NCBI GenBank assembly: GCA_037039925.1 | Contig: JAXRKP010000041.1 | Location: forward strand, 476,001-540,000 | DNA length: 64,000 nucleotides | From: Doris montereyensis | Lineage: Eukaryota > Mollusca > Gastropoda > Nudibranchia > Dorididae | Direction: 5' to 3' | The notes under the pieces: generated by a model | Seen by the model: only the letters and a program-made list of their open reading frames with translations | Told to the model about the DNA's origin: nothing | The model's database searches: none | Shown here: in pieces, positions 11,106 through 22,190 of the stretch | Numbering within the stretch: the stretch's first letter is position 1 | How the letters are laid out: each line of letters starts with the position of its first letter | Translations under genes and position numbers: made by a program

Positions 11106-12217
11106 CTTGTGGGAAAAGAAACAAACAAATACGGTAAAAAGATAACATAATCTCAGCAATGTTGAAGTGAAAAGACAACATAATAGTTTACTTTAATATC
11201 ATATTAAACTAAATGTATGGCAGATTCAAGGTGATCCATCGGTGTCCCAATCCTGATAAGAGTGTATACCCACTGCAATACAAACTTATAAATTCAACAT
11301 TTCACAATATAAAATTAATTCTTTTAAAGATCTGAATAGGTAGATGTAACATAGATTGAGCAGGATAAGAAAGAGTTAAGCATAAACTTCATTATAATGA
11401 AAACATTACTGAAGTGAACTATTAAAAAATGACAACATTCCCACATTTCAAAGCTAATTGAGTTTTACAATGCAGTCAGGACAGAAGAGGACAGATGGAA
11501 AATATAATGTGACTATTGTGACTTCTAACTAAACGCTGACATAAATTGGGTGCCATAGTGAAACTGTCAGCCACTAAGCCAGTTTGGTTGTAACTGTTCC
11601 ATAATTTCTCCATTTATTTCTAGATATCCGTCGATTCAGGAAATTTTCATTAATTTCAGTATAAAGATATACTTTGTAAGTTTTGATTTCAGAGAATAGG
11701 AGTAGACCTCAATGATTGCTTTTTAGAGATAAGAAGACAATGGGGGCGTTTAGCGTGTAGCGCACAAAATTATCTACCCTTGTTTCAGAAACAGATCTCT
11801 TTTGTGTGGAGCCTGAAGCCCTTTTATCTACAGCAAAATATGAGGGCAGCGATTTACTACACACCATTATTCATAAATAATAATGTTATAACAAAAGCAA
11901 TATAACTACTCTTGTATTAACAATACTGTAAATAATAATGCTAACATTTGTGATGATTATTATAATAATAAGAGAAGAAGAAGGAACATGATTACCACCA
12001 GTACTGATAATAACAGAAGTAGAAATAATACAGTAGCAATACATAACACTTTATGTGTTCCTATTTTTATAACTCATTGACTGAGCGTTTTAATACGATT
12101 AATATATCATTTATTTTCTTTGTTTGCACCAATTTTTTTAACTCGTACGTTGGACAGAAAAACATCTTCATCCAGATCTAGGACCTAAAATAAATAGATC
12201 TAGACACAGTGAGATAC
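11106..12217 (-). other. ERp29 intron 1, AT-rich part without recognisable elements
   Basis: AT-rich intronic sequence, including small ATA/AAT-rich patches near 11880-12040. I see no exon-like open frame with splice sites and no repeat family. The remainder of this intron (to 20086) holds the LINEs and the foldback element listed separately. Confidence 0.5.
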
Positions 12218-14957
12218 TTTCTTTCTTTATCAGTTCCCATTCTACCTTTCGGTGTATGGGTTCAGATGCCCGAGATGATCTTTCTCCAGGCTGCCCTGTC
12301 CGGACATTTTCTGTTTCCTTCCCAAAAAGTTAAATGCCTCTTTTATATCTTCTTCCCATTTTCTCCAAGGTCTGCCTTTTGGTCTTTTACCTTGGGCTTT
12401 AGCACTGTATACTGCTTTAGCTATTCTATTGTCATTCATTCTGTTTACATGCCCAAACCATCTCAATTGATTTATTTTTATCTTAGTTTTTATGCCATCT
12501 GCTTTGGTTTCGATCTCTTATTGTTGTGTTTCTGATTTTGTCTCTTTTAGTTTTCCCTACTACTCTACTTAGAAGTTAGATATTTCATTTCAGCTGCCTG
12601 TACTCTACTGTCTAAGGTCCACGTTTCACTGCCATAGAGGAGAGTTGTATACTGCCATTTTGGTTTTTGTTGACAATTCTTGTTTACCTACAAATGCCTT
12701 TCCTTAATGGTTATATTATATATTGCACTTGCCATTTGGATTCTCTGACTGATTTCTTCTCTTAGTTTTCCATCAGAGTTAATCATTACTCCTAGGTAAT
12801 TGTAGCTGTGAATTTGTTCTAAATTCTCCTGCCCAATGAGCTTCCACATACCTACATTTAATTTCGAGGATGCCTTTGCAACTGAATCCATAAATGTGAT
12901 AAACAACAGAGGACTTAGTTTTTACAACCCTGTCTTACTCCTATATCTACATCAAATTCTTCAGATACATTTCCAGCCACTCTCACTGCACATGTTGGTT
13001 TATTGTAAAAACTTTTAATGGCTTCTATTAAATTTTGCCCTACGTTTATCTTATTTTTAAGGAATGTCAGAATTCGCCCCTTCTCACAGTGTCAAATACC
13101 TTTTTAAGTCAATAAAACAAAGGTGCAAGTCAATGTTTCTCTCAAGGAATTTTTATATTTGTTTAATTGTAAATATGTGGTCATGTACACCTCTTCCTGG
13201 TCTAAATCCACTCTGATGATCCTCTACATTTTTCCTTAGTCTCATTTCCAGCATCCTGGCATACACTTTTCCTGGTACGCTAAGTAGTGATATCCCTGTA
13301 TAGTTTGAGCATTCCATAGTTGATCCTTTCTTATGTATTGGTACTACCGTTTTCCTTATTCCAGTCATCTGGCACCTGTTTGGAATTCCATGCTTGTTGG
13401 CATATTGCATGCAGTAGTTTGTCTGCCTCTCTCCCTTGGTTTTTAATCATTTCTGGATAAACTTGATCTGCTCCTGGGGCTTTTCCTAATTTCACATTTC
13501 TTATAGCTGTTTGGATTTCTTCCATTGAAATATCTACATCTTCAGCTGTCTCCTCTGGTTTACTTGTTTCTCTTACTAAATGATCTTTACTTCTTGTTTC
13601 ATATGTTCTGGAGGGATTATGTAATTGTTGAAAATACTTTCTCCACGCTTCCATGATTTGGCTGTCTTCTTTCATTATTTCTCATTTGGCATTCTTAATT
13701 TGTCGTATTAGGCAAGCTTTGGTCTTTCTCATGCTCTTCATTGCCCCTCAGAACAGCTTTTGATTTCCTTGATAGCTTTCTTGAAGTCTTTGTCCAAACT
13801 CTTCTCATTGTATTTCTTCCAGGCATCCTTCTTTTCTTTGATCTTAGTTTTGACATTATCATTCCACCATGCTGTTCTATTCCCATCTCCTTTGATTTGT
13901 TTCCTACCACAGACCTCTTCAGTACTACTGGGGAGTGTTTCTTTATACAATTGCCACTTTTCTTCTATTGTGCTATCATTCAAATCCATCTACTTTTCAC
14001 TGATAAATCTTTTTATCCTAGATTGGTATATCTCTTTTACTATTGGTTTATTTAGTTCCTCTATTTTGAGTAGCTTTCTACTCTTTCCTTTTCTGTTTGT
14101 TTTCTTCAGTCAGTAATCTCATTTTGGCAATCACTAGGTGATGATCACTAAATATTTCTGCTCCCCTGCTTACTCAACATCAATCTACTGTAAGAAAGGG
14201 AGCTGCTAATTGTTATGTAGTCTATCATTGATTTTTCACCCTGTCTTCATTCACTCTTGTATATATTTGTGGATATCTTTATGACGAAAAAAGTGTTGGC
14301 TATTTTTCATGTTATTCTTTAGGCAAAAATCTATTAGTCTCTCCATTCGGAGAAGTTATTGTCTCTTCTTCTTTACCTATTACTCCTCCTGATGTTTCTA
14401 TATTGTTGCCTACTCTAGGAGACATACTCCTGCTCTAGCTCTATCTTTGACATCTACTTCTGAGATCCTACATTTTCTATTCCTAGTCCTTTTTCTTTTG
14501 TTTCTGTAATAGCCAAAATGTCTACTTTGAATTTTTCCATTTCTTCAACTAATTCTAACTCTTTTCCATTTATTGCCCCAACGTTCCATGTTCCAAAATC
14601 ACAGTCCGTGTTCGTTTCCATTTTCGTCGTTGAAAGGTTAAGCCGGTTATATTATATTTATTTCTCTGCATCAGTTAAGGTTTCGGATAAGCAGGGATTA
14701 GCCCACTGTACCCTAGGTAGATGGTGGGGGCTGCCACCTTGAGGCCCCCTACCAGGCCTTATTTTCTGTCAGGGTTAACTCCCTTAGCCTTTGGTCATTC
14801 AATACAACAGCCTGCAAGGTAGCAGGTTCCTATTTTCTGTCAGGGTTAACTCCCCTTAGCCTTTGGTCAGCCAAGACCGACCTGCAAGGCAGCAGGAGAC
14901 TCGTGGAGGACGGGATCATCTACTCCCCGTACAGGTGCTTACCTGTCCACTGCCCGG
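12218..14957 (-). mobile_element. RTE-like non-LTR retrotransposon, copy 2, both ends present, internal deletion
   Basis: On the minus strand the 5' end is CCGGGCAGTGG at 14957, shared with two other copies. Its 5' UTR contains two copies of a roughly 75-bp unit (TGCCTTGCAGG, GACCAAAGGCTAAGGG, GTTAACCCTGACAGAAAAT). The endonuclease start (FGTWNVGAINGKE, then FKVDILAITETKEKG near 14515-14610) comes next, then NAKWEIMKEDSQIMEAWRKY, a linker KLGKAPGADQVYPEMIK (13331-13675) and RT (QSGFRPGRGVHDHIF, 13153-13410). MFITFMDSVAKAS is followed directly by a sequence that belongs after the FADD box: about 160 bp is lost between MWKL and ENLEQIHSYNYLG, removing the catalytic FADD motif. It ends with LRWFGHVNRMNDNRIAKAVY (12242-12466) and the 3' end near 12218. 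Total 2.74 kb, many stops, inactive. Confidence 0.88.
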
Positions 14958-15570
14958 CACAAGGATATACAACATATTTATTTACAAGAGCGATACATCA
15001 ATCTCAATTATTAATTAAGTTCTATGGCAACACAAGATAGTCCGACTTAAGCAATCTAGATTTCAAAAGTTTGAAAGAGTGAAAATGCAAGATTTAAGAA
15101 TTAAGTAGACCTAGCATTCTGCTCTCCCGCCTGGCACTGGCATGAATAAGTCATGAATTGCCACATATAGGATATATCGAAGATGCCATAGTAACTATTT
15201 TCCCACAATTTTATGATGTATATCTAAATAAATCTAGTCATATATGTTGATTTAAATGATAACATTTAAGTGTTAAAGTCAGCGTGTACGTCTTCTGCTG
15301 TAACAATGCAATGAATAGCACTAGTAAAAAACAGCCAAGCAAAAGAGTTACCACCAATCTGGAAAATTGCGCAATGCATCATGGGACAGATTGGCAGTAT
15401 GAGCTAAATGTCACTGGAAAGAACTTTATTTCATGAGAAATTTTACACCAAAATCATTTTTGATTTTTTAAAATTTGGTAAATTTATTAAATGAGCCGGG
15501 GTTAAGGGCAGGAGCTCAGGGGCATAGATGTTAAGGTATCTAGGAAGTAGAGCAACGGTACTGTTCTCCG
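14958..15570. other. Intronic stretch without recognisable features
   Basis: AT-rich sequence between the RTE-like LINE and the I/Jockey-like LINE. It lies within ERp29 intron 1. No open frame with family similarity, no tandem repeat, no inverted repeat noticed. Confidence 0.4.
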
Positions 15571-15574
15571 TTAG

Positions 15575-17560
15575 TTACCTCTGGACCTAGCCTTGGTGAA
15601 AGGGGTGTGCTATTGCAATAACTCCCTTGGTCTGGCCAACCACTCTATGTTCAAGACCATTGTGCGTGACTGAAGAGGCATACCCTTCACAAGGTGACCC
15701 CATTAACCTAGACCACATGGTCCAGGAATGAAGCACAATGGATTTAGAGGAGACAACCTCGATAATAAACCGGCACTTCGGTGCTGTCATATACCCTCTG
15801 TGGGGGGGGAGCGGGGGCGGGATAGCATCCAGACTACTCATGGGGAAATGGAAATCTTTGTAAAGGCGCAGTGACCCAGAACGTGACAAGCCCCTATCCC
15901 TTACATCTTTGGCCTATATAACTTGCCTGGAACTGCACAGAAGGCATTGCCAGTAGACAGCAGGTGGCGGGGATTGGGCACAGTGAACCCTACCTAGACT
16001 ATAGGACCCTTGGGAGATTGGAGACTATATTTGCTTTCGCCTACAGATACTCCTGTGTCCGAAAGTTCCCTTTGAGGTATTAAAAAAAGTAGTCCACAGA
16101 CTACCTAGCTCTACAATAGCACATGCGAGATCGGACATCGCCTTGTCAAACAAGGTCTGCGCTTGGCAGTGGGCACCCAGGCCGCAGCGAGCGAAATATA
16201 TGCTACTAGTGATGCAACATTTAATCAGAAGAACCTCCAAAAAGAAGGAAAAAAGATCTCAGAGGGAAAAGACAAAGAAAAGATACCCATAATGAGCCTT
16301 CCTGAACACACTTCATATAAACATCTGTAGAATCAAAAGTAAAAAGACAGAACTCACTAAAACCCTAAATGACCATAATATACATGTGGTACTTTTACAA
16401 GAAACCCTCCACAAAATTAACAGTGTGCACGTCAATGGATATACACCCTATGTGTGTCAGTGTACAAACTGCAGAGGCATTGTTACATATATCTGCAACG
16501 ATGTCCAGGGATATGCCCTCACACTCTCCTGTAAATAACTCCACAGATGTCCAGAAGGTCACAATATGGCATACTGGCAGAAACTATACTGTCTATAATA
16601 TTTACAGCCCCCAGCCATGACATGCAACCTACCAGATATACATGACTCACAGTACCATAAAACACTGCTTGTCTGTGACTTCAATGGCCACTCGCCACAG
16701 TGGGGATACCCTGACTACAACAACACAGGGAGTATGATTGAAGAGCTCTGTAAGACAACGAACCTGACTGTACTACAGAATGCAGAATCACCACCAAATC
16801 TGCTACACAGAGCCCAACTTACTCTCAGTCTCAGTCACGCAGACCTAACCATCTGCTCACCAGACCTAATAACATCTTGTCGCATTCAAGTTATCAACGA
16901 CATAGGAAGTGACCACAGACCTATCTTAACAAAGATCAGCACTCCATCTCCTAAAAGATACCCTCGGAAAACTTTTGGAACTTGAAAAAAAAAAGCTGAA
17001 AGGGCCCACTACACGGAAACATCAGACTTGCTCCTTAAAAACCTCAGAGATACTAACAGTGTAGAAGAATTTAACGAAAATGTGACAACAGTCATCCTTA
17101 AATCTGCATTACAACACATCCCAAGAAGGTGTTAAACAAATCATCAAAGTTAACAGCAAAGAGGACTGGATGAACAGATGGGCTTTGGGATAGACTGGAA
17201 GAGATTTACACTGACATATGGCCACCCCACAAACAAATGACAACATAAATCAACTTAAACGAAAAAGACCAAGTCCCCATCTTCAGGCTCCAAATACACC
17301 ACATACAGCTAAACAGAATAATTCCTGAATATGCCCCAGTGTGCCCTCTTTGTGACCACCCCCATGAAACTGTGACCCATCACCTATTCGAATGCCATCA
17401 ATTGAAACACCTATGCGACAAGCTACTTCCCGATAAACCTGATACTTGAAACACTACAACAGATGCAAAACACCTGCATATACCATTACATGACATTGGA
17501 ACGAAGGACAAATAACGTCCGAGCCCTGCTGAATCAGTAACAAGAACATTAAATGGGCCA
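15575..17560 (+). mobile_element. I/Jockey-like LINE remnant: ORF1 traces, endonuclease and C-terminal zinc knuckle, no reverse transcriptase
   Basis: Decayed LINE. ORF1-like traces run to about 16270. The endonuclease starts near 16305 with LNTLHINICRIKSKKTELTK and HVVLLQETLHK, then continues at 16617-16985 with LLVCDFNGHSPQWGYPD and NDIGSDHRPIL, the catalytic and DHRP-type motifs of APE endonucleases. After about 17120 the sequence jumps to the 3' region, 17266-17449, with LQIHHIQLNRIIPEYAPV and a CPLCDHP...THHLFEC zinc knuckle (C-x2-C-H-x4-C type) typical of I/Jockey ORF2 C-termini. The palm and fingers of the reverse transcriptase are absent, an internal deletion of roughly 2 kb. Frameshifts at 16540-16620 and stops confirm inactivity. 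Confidence 0.75.
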
Positions 17561-17649
17561 AAATACCAACTTTAAGCGCCTCTATCTTACACACAAAACT
17601 TCTTTAACTTGTAATCATGAATACATAGAACAAGCCCTTTTTTCCCTGC

Positions 17650-19190
17650 CTCTCCAAAAACTATGAGATGCTTTTTTATTGACGTAAAATACCCCTGAAA
17701 AAATGCCAAAAAAAGACTTAATCTGTTGATAATACTTTAGTTGACGGTCTACCGTTGTGTTTTCTGCTTTAGTTGACGGTCTACCAATAAATCGGAGTTT
17801 ACCTTGACCTATGGCAACTATTGATCAGTTAGTGATTGTTAGTTGATGATAGCGAGGCCGTGTGATACATAGGTGGGGCTATAACACATTTTAGTTGATG
17901 GTAACAGCTTAACATTTCCTAAATACGTTTACTCAGGCTTGAGACTGTCCATTAAAAATGTTAAGTTTATATATGAAGCCTTTGTCTCGAGAAGGACAGT
18001 TTGTCCCGAGAAGGACAGTTTTGGTGATGGTCTTCCAGCATACATAGTCGAGATGGGACTGGATTGTGGCTCTGCGAAGATATCTATTCTTCTTCAGGAT
18101 GTTAAACTTTTCATCCAACCAAGATCACTCAAGAGATTGGGTGAGATTTCCATCACCCAGATCGACATAATGTCGGTGGTGGCTGTGCTGATATCTCAGG
18201 CTGCTCAAGGTGTTGTATGCTAGTCATTCGTCAGAGTGTATGATTGAGTTGAGGGTTCCTCTTGTCTCTCTTCAGTACCTAGAAGTACATGCAGTCGTTT
18301 CCCCTTCTTGAACCCAAACACCCACAGCCCATCGATGCCCCTTCCATAATTTCTATTGTTTCTCAAGGGTGCATCGTCATCAGTCACTTGGGGGATGATC
18401 TCCTGCCACGGTTGTATTTCCTGTGCCCAACAAATCTTGCCCCGTCAATTTGTATCAGGCCTGATTCAGCACCAACCATCTTCCCTCAGGTTGCAAGGAT
18501 GCTGGAACACACTTCTCTGAAGTCCTGTTGAAACAGTTCAACATTACTATAATACTTCTTCCAGTGCACGTTGTGCGCTCATATTGAGAATAAACAAAAC
18601 CAAACTCTAGGATGTAATTGAAGGGTAGTCGTGATGGAACACCGTTGTCCGCGTTCACATACTGGAATGACAGTCATGTAAAAGTCTCTTAGATGCATCT
18701 TGCTTGCTTGTTTAAAAGTTCAATGAAGTATAGCTTTTGATTGAATGATTCATTGAAATTTACCCTGTCCACTATATGCCGTGATCTCAAGATCAATCAA
18801 GAGTAAGAAGTAAAATAAGTAAAAAGAAGAAGGAATTAAGACTTACCAGTAGCGCCCGCCTACAGCATCGTAGTAAGCCATTCAATTTAAAGTTTATTAT
18901 CGCAAGTCAAATCCAATTCGCTGTCGAAATAACTAAAATCCTTTATTCGTTTCCTAACACAATCACTGACTCTTCAATATTATATATTCTATACTATAAA
19001 TAGCAGGGCTAATGTTAACGCAGCTGTTACGATGCGATGCCAGAGGGGCCTAAACCTGATTTAATGTCTTTTGCGGTTAACTTTTTAATAAAAAACCCAG
19101 TTTGCAACAGTTTTAGTGACCAAATTTGTGTTCAGTAGCCAGAAATACGTTGGTTTGGCCTCTAAATGTAGTACATCAGGGTGTGGGAGT
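17650..19190. other. Intronic stretch with short direct repeats and dispersed-repeat traces, no gene recognised
   Basis: TAGTTGACGGTCTACC occurs twice (about 17741 and 17771). A 19-bp unit containing CGAGAAGGACAGTTT is duplicated at 17987-18023. CTTTTTTATTGACGT near 17670 resembles GTTTTTTATTGATGT near 17187+10 kb (27187), part of a pair of related regions. Open frames at 17939-18223 and 18289-18531 have no family similarity I can recognise and lack splice context. Confidence 0.4.
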
Positions 19191-19194
19191 GATA

Positions 19195-19930
19195 GTAAAA
19201 AATACTCTATCAGTTAATGCTTATTTTTAGCACATGCTGATTCAACCAATGAGATTATTTATTTATTTTGTATGTACATTGCTCATGTTTTTTTACTAGA
19301 GCTGTCGCAAGATAGGAGTGGGCGCTATAGAAATTAATTATATTATTATTATTATTATTATTAGAGGTGTTTGTAAGCTGGGTTTTTTTTCTGGCTTGCC
19401 ACTGGCTTTCTCCTCTGATTTATCTGACCACGCTAATTTTATGGTTTTGCGCTGTAAAAGAAAGTGGGTCTGCTTAGATAGAGGCCGACATTAAGAGGTG
19501 AGAATGAAGAAATGTATCCGCAATCCCTTACCCTGGACCCCCTACCCCCACACCATAGTAAAGTGGGTGGGGTGGGGGTGGAGAGTTCAGGGTAAGGGAT
19601 TGTGGATAGATTTCCTCCGTCTCACCTCTAAATGTAGAAGATCTAAGTCGATACCGATATCGAGTAGAAATTTGACCCACTTTCTTTTACACCGCTAAAC
19701 CATAAAATTACCCTGACCACCCTTGTTTACTAAGAATATGAGAGCACATTATATTACATATCTCTATCACAACACACATGGTTGGAAAGGTTTTGAATAG
19801 ATAGATCTGACTTTTTCCAGTTCCAGTGGTGGTATAGCCATATTTATTAGTATGGGTTACTACGCTGAAGAGAGGAAAAGGGGGCAAGGTGAAGAGGACC
19901 GAGGACCGAAAATAAGTTAAAATCCGCACT
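19195..19930. repeat. Dispersed repeat copy carrying the foldback insertion
   Basis: Paralogous to about 27540-28090. Shared blocks in order are TTTTTAGCACATGCTGATTCAACCAAT near 19226 (shared core GATTCAACCAAT), CTTGCCACTGGCTTTC near 19395, CTGACCACCCTTGTTTACTA at 19713 (split by the foldback element), TATGAGAGCACAT and GGGGCAAGGTGAA. The copy at 27.5 kb lacks the foldback insertion. An (ATT)n run lies at about 19343-19372. Confidence 0.65.
19432..19712. mobile_element. Foldback (long inverted-repeat) MITE with 8-bp target-site duplication
   Basis: A 281-bp near-palindrome. Left-arm blocks (TAATTTTATGGTTT, GTAAAAGAAAGTGGGTC, AGAGGTGAGA, CAATCCCTTACCCTG, ACCCCCAC) reappear in reverse complement on the right arm, around a centre near 19560. 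It is flanked by CTGACCAC at 19424-19431 and 19713-19720. The paralogous site at 27694-27701 carries a single CTGACCAC and no insertion, so the element boundaries and target duplication are directly visible. An 8-bp duplication suits a hAT-type mechanism; the class is inference. Confidence 0.85.
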
Positions 19931-20086
19931 GAGTGGTTTGGGTTACTTACTCAAAGTATGTTTTCGGCCTTATGATGTTTTAGGCCTTACATTTAAAAAA
20001 CAGCTGAGCGATTGCACGGCTGTATATTTCTCATATTACAAAATGGACATGCGAAAAAAAACCCATGTCTTACTCTTAAGCATTAC

Positions 20087-20188
20087 CTTTTCAAATACTC
20101 CGGCATTGAGAGAAACAGATCCAAGAACAATGTCTGCATCAACAAAGTAAATGATGGATGCAAACACGAGGACAAGAGACGTTTCCAT
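20087..20188 (-). CDS. erp29: ERp29 homologue, exon 1 (signal peptide and mature N-terminus)
   Basis: First coding exon of ERp29. From the ATG at 20188 it encodes 34 residues starting METSLVLVFASIIYFVDA, a short hydrophobic secretion signal, then DIVLGSVSLNAGVFEK. The stretch GSVSLNAGVFEK followed by VVSKHK in exon 2 aligns without gaps with vertebrate GALPLDTVTFYK-VIPKSK. The donor AAG|GTAATG is at 20086, phase 0, compatible with exon 2. I prefer this ATG because it has A at -3 and G at +4 and the signal peptide starts at once. In-frame ATGs at 20206 (MTPARI...) and 20221 would add 6 or 11 residues; the 20206 site also has A at -3. The product is expected in the ER lumen. SKA2 starts 6.7 kb away on the opposite strand, but transposons fill the gap, so a shared promoter is unlikely. 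Confidence 0.85.
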
Positions 20189-20221
20189 AATTCTCGCTGG
20201 AGTCATGTTTACACTGTTCAA

Positions 20222-20687
20222 TCACCGACACCGACCGTTTCGAACCAATTCATCAACGAGTAAAATAAAATTACGGAGCAGCACCTGGCAGCCAGTTGTG
20301 TATGACGATGATCCATACCTAGACGTCTAGGTCGATACCCGAAATGATGTCTCATTTTCGATACTTATTACTACTTTTTATGTGGCCATGAAGTTTTGTG
20401 GTCGATTTTAGTGTCTTCTTGGCCTTTTATATTACAGCTGTTGAGAAGGCACTTGGTCACAATGTACAAACGAGTAGGAAAGTGTCTTTTTGTGTGTGTG
20501 ATGAAACTACGATCGGCGCAGAACATTTCCGAGTTTGTTCACTTTACTCAATACATGTATATATACATGTATCTTTGTCATGATCATGATAAAGATTTAA
20601 TTCAAAGGCAGAGCCTAATCGGCTGATAATTCAAATGTATAACGAAAATGAAGAAAAACTGCATTGACCATATAAAGCATATTTCAT
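20222..20687. other. Sequence upstream of ERp29, no recognised element
   Basis: Presumed promoter and 5' UTR side of ERp29 (minus strand). I cannot point to a TATA box or other defined site. A plus-strand open frame at 20398-20583 has no recognisable similarity. Confidence 0.4.
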
Positions 20688-22190
20688 CCGGGCAGTGGGT
20701 AAGTGTTTACCTTTACGGAAGTTAGCGGTCCCGCCCTCCATGAGTCTCCTGCAGGTTGGTCTTGGTTGACCAAAGGCTAAGGGAGTTAACCCCGATAAAA
20801 AATCACAACATGCTGCCTTGCAGGCCGATCTTAGTTGACCAAAGGCTAAAGGACAGAAAATTACAAACAAGTCCCGGTCGGGGGCCTCAAGGTAGCAGCT
20901 TTACCATCTACCTAGAGTGCAGTGGACTAATTACCTGCTTACCCAAAACCAACCGATTCAGATAACTAAATGTGAGACACCCGGACTATACTTTCGAAAA
21001 CAACCCTGGAAACGAACACGGACTTTGATTTTGGAACTCGGAATGCTAGGGCAGTGAATGAAAAGAGTCAGTATTAGCTGAAAAAATAGAAAAGTTCAAA
21101 GTGTATATTTTGGCAGTCACTGAAACAAAGAAAAAAGGAGAAGGAATAGACAATGTGGGGCTGAATCAGACTTTAATCTTCTCAAGAGTAGATGTAAAAG
21201 ATAGAGCTAGAGCAGGAGTAGAGCTCCTAATGCATAAAAGACATAAAAAGCTATTAAAAATTTGGAAATGTATAAGCCCATGGCTATTAGAGGTAAATAT
21301 TAAACCAAAAGGAAGAGAAATTAAATCATTAATAACTTATGGACTAAACGAAAACGCCACCAACGGGAAAAAAGCTAGCTTTGAAAACAATTTACAAATA
21401 GCTATAGAGAATGTCAACCCCAAATAAAAAGTAATGGTTTTAGAAGATTTAAATGCTAGAGTAGGCAAAAATTTACAAAACAACAGGCGGAGTAATAAGT
21501 GAAGAAGGAGAGACAATTTCTCTAAATGGAGAGATACTAGTACTAGACTTTTCCTAAAGAATAACATGAAAATAGCCAATACCTTTTTACCACATAAAGA
21601 TATCCACAAATATATAAGATTTAGAGTAATTGAAAACAGAAGGGAAAAGTAGCCATATACTACCGTACATAATAGTTAGCAGTTTTTTTTTCTTCAGATT
21701 TACAGTAGGTTACAATGGATGCAAGAGTTAACAGAGCATCTGAAATATTTAGTGATCATCACCTAGTGATTAGTGGCGTCGGTAGTCGAGTAGTTAGGCT
21801 GTGGACTGGGGATCATGAGGTCCCAGGTTCGAATCCTGTTAAAGCTAGGCCCGACATTGTGTTCCTTGTGAAAGACACTGATCACGCATGTTCCCACTCA
21901 ATCCAGGTGCAGATAGGTACAAGCACGAGCTTGGAAATAAAAATCCTGCAACAGACTAGCTTCATGTCCAGGAAGTGATTACATGTATTATCACCTTTTC
22001 CGCTTCACGCTATTGAAACCGGGATAAACTCCGGCTCTATGGGCCATAACGGCCTTAAAGAAACTTTATTACCAAGTGATTGCAAAAATGAGATTAATGA
22101 TTGAGGAAAACAAACAGAAACAGGATAAAAAAAGAAAGCTATTTAACTCAAAATAGAAGAACTAAATAAACCCAAAGTAAAACAGATATA
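20688..22190 (+). mobile_element. RTE-like LINE, copy 3, 5' part (interrupted by SINE)
   Basis: Begins with the family 5' end CCGGGCAGTGG at 20688, then a 5' UTR with two TTGCAGG...GACCAAAGGCTAA units. The endonuclease follows: TRNARAVNEKS near 21040, VYILAVTETKKKGEG (21101 on), KDRARAGVELLMHKRHKKLL and MVLEDLNARVGK near 21433. It continues to the IFSDHHLVI motif at about 21740-21770, where a SINE is inserted, resumes at 22082 and stops at about 22190, where a CR1/L2-like LINE is inserted. The sequence resumes again at 24976. Stops and frameshifts are present. Confidence 0.85.
21772..22074 (+). mobile_element. tRNA-derived SINE (family A), full copy with target-site duplication
   Basis: A 303-bp insertion flanked by AGTGATT at 21765-21771 and 22075-22081. 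The host LINE reads continuously across it. The tRNA-like head has GTAGTCGAGTAGTTAGGC (A-box region) and GGTTCGAATCC, a perfect B box, so it carries an internal RNA polymerase III promoter. The body ends CTATGGGCCATAACGGCC and a TTAAAGAAACTTTATTACC tail. It is a retroposon, not a functional tRNA. Confidence 0.92.

Noticed and set aside
17939..18531. Plus-strand frames as a possible gene
   Set aside because: No recognisable domain, no splice signals, and the region shows dispersed-repeat traces.
20398..20583. Small frame MVDFSVFLAFYITAVEKALG upstream of ERp29
   Set aside because: No family match and no supporting splice or promoter signal.
21780..21850. tRNA gene suggested by a perfect B box GGTTCGAATCC
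   Set aside because: It is the head of a SINE with a target-site duplication; no complete cloverleaf. The same applies to 7045, 36700, 39290 and 41100.
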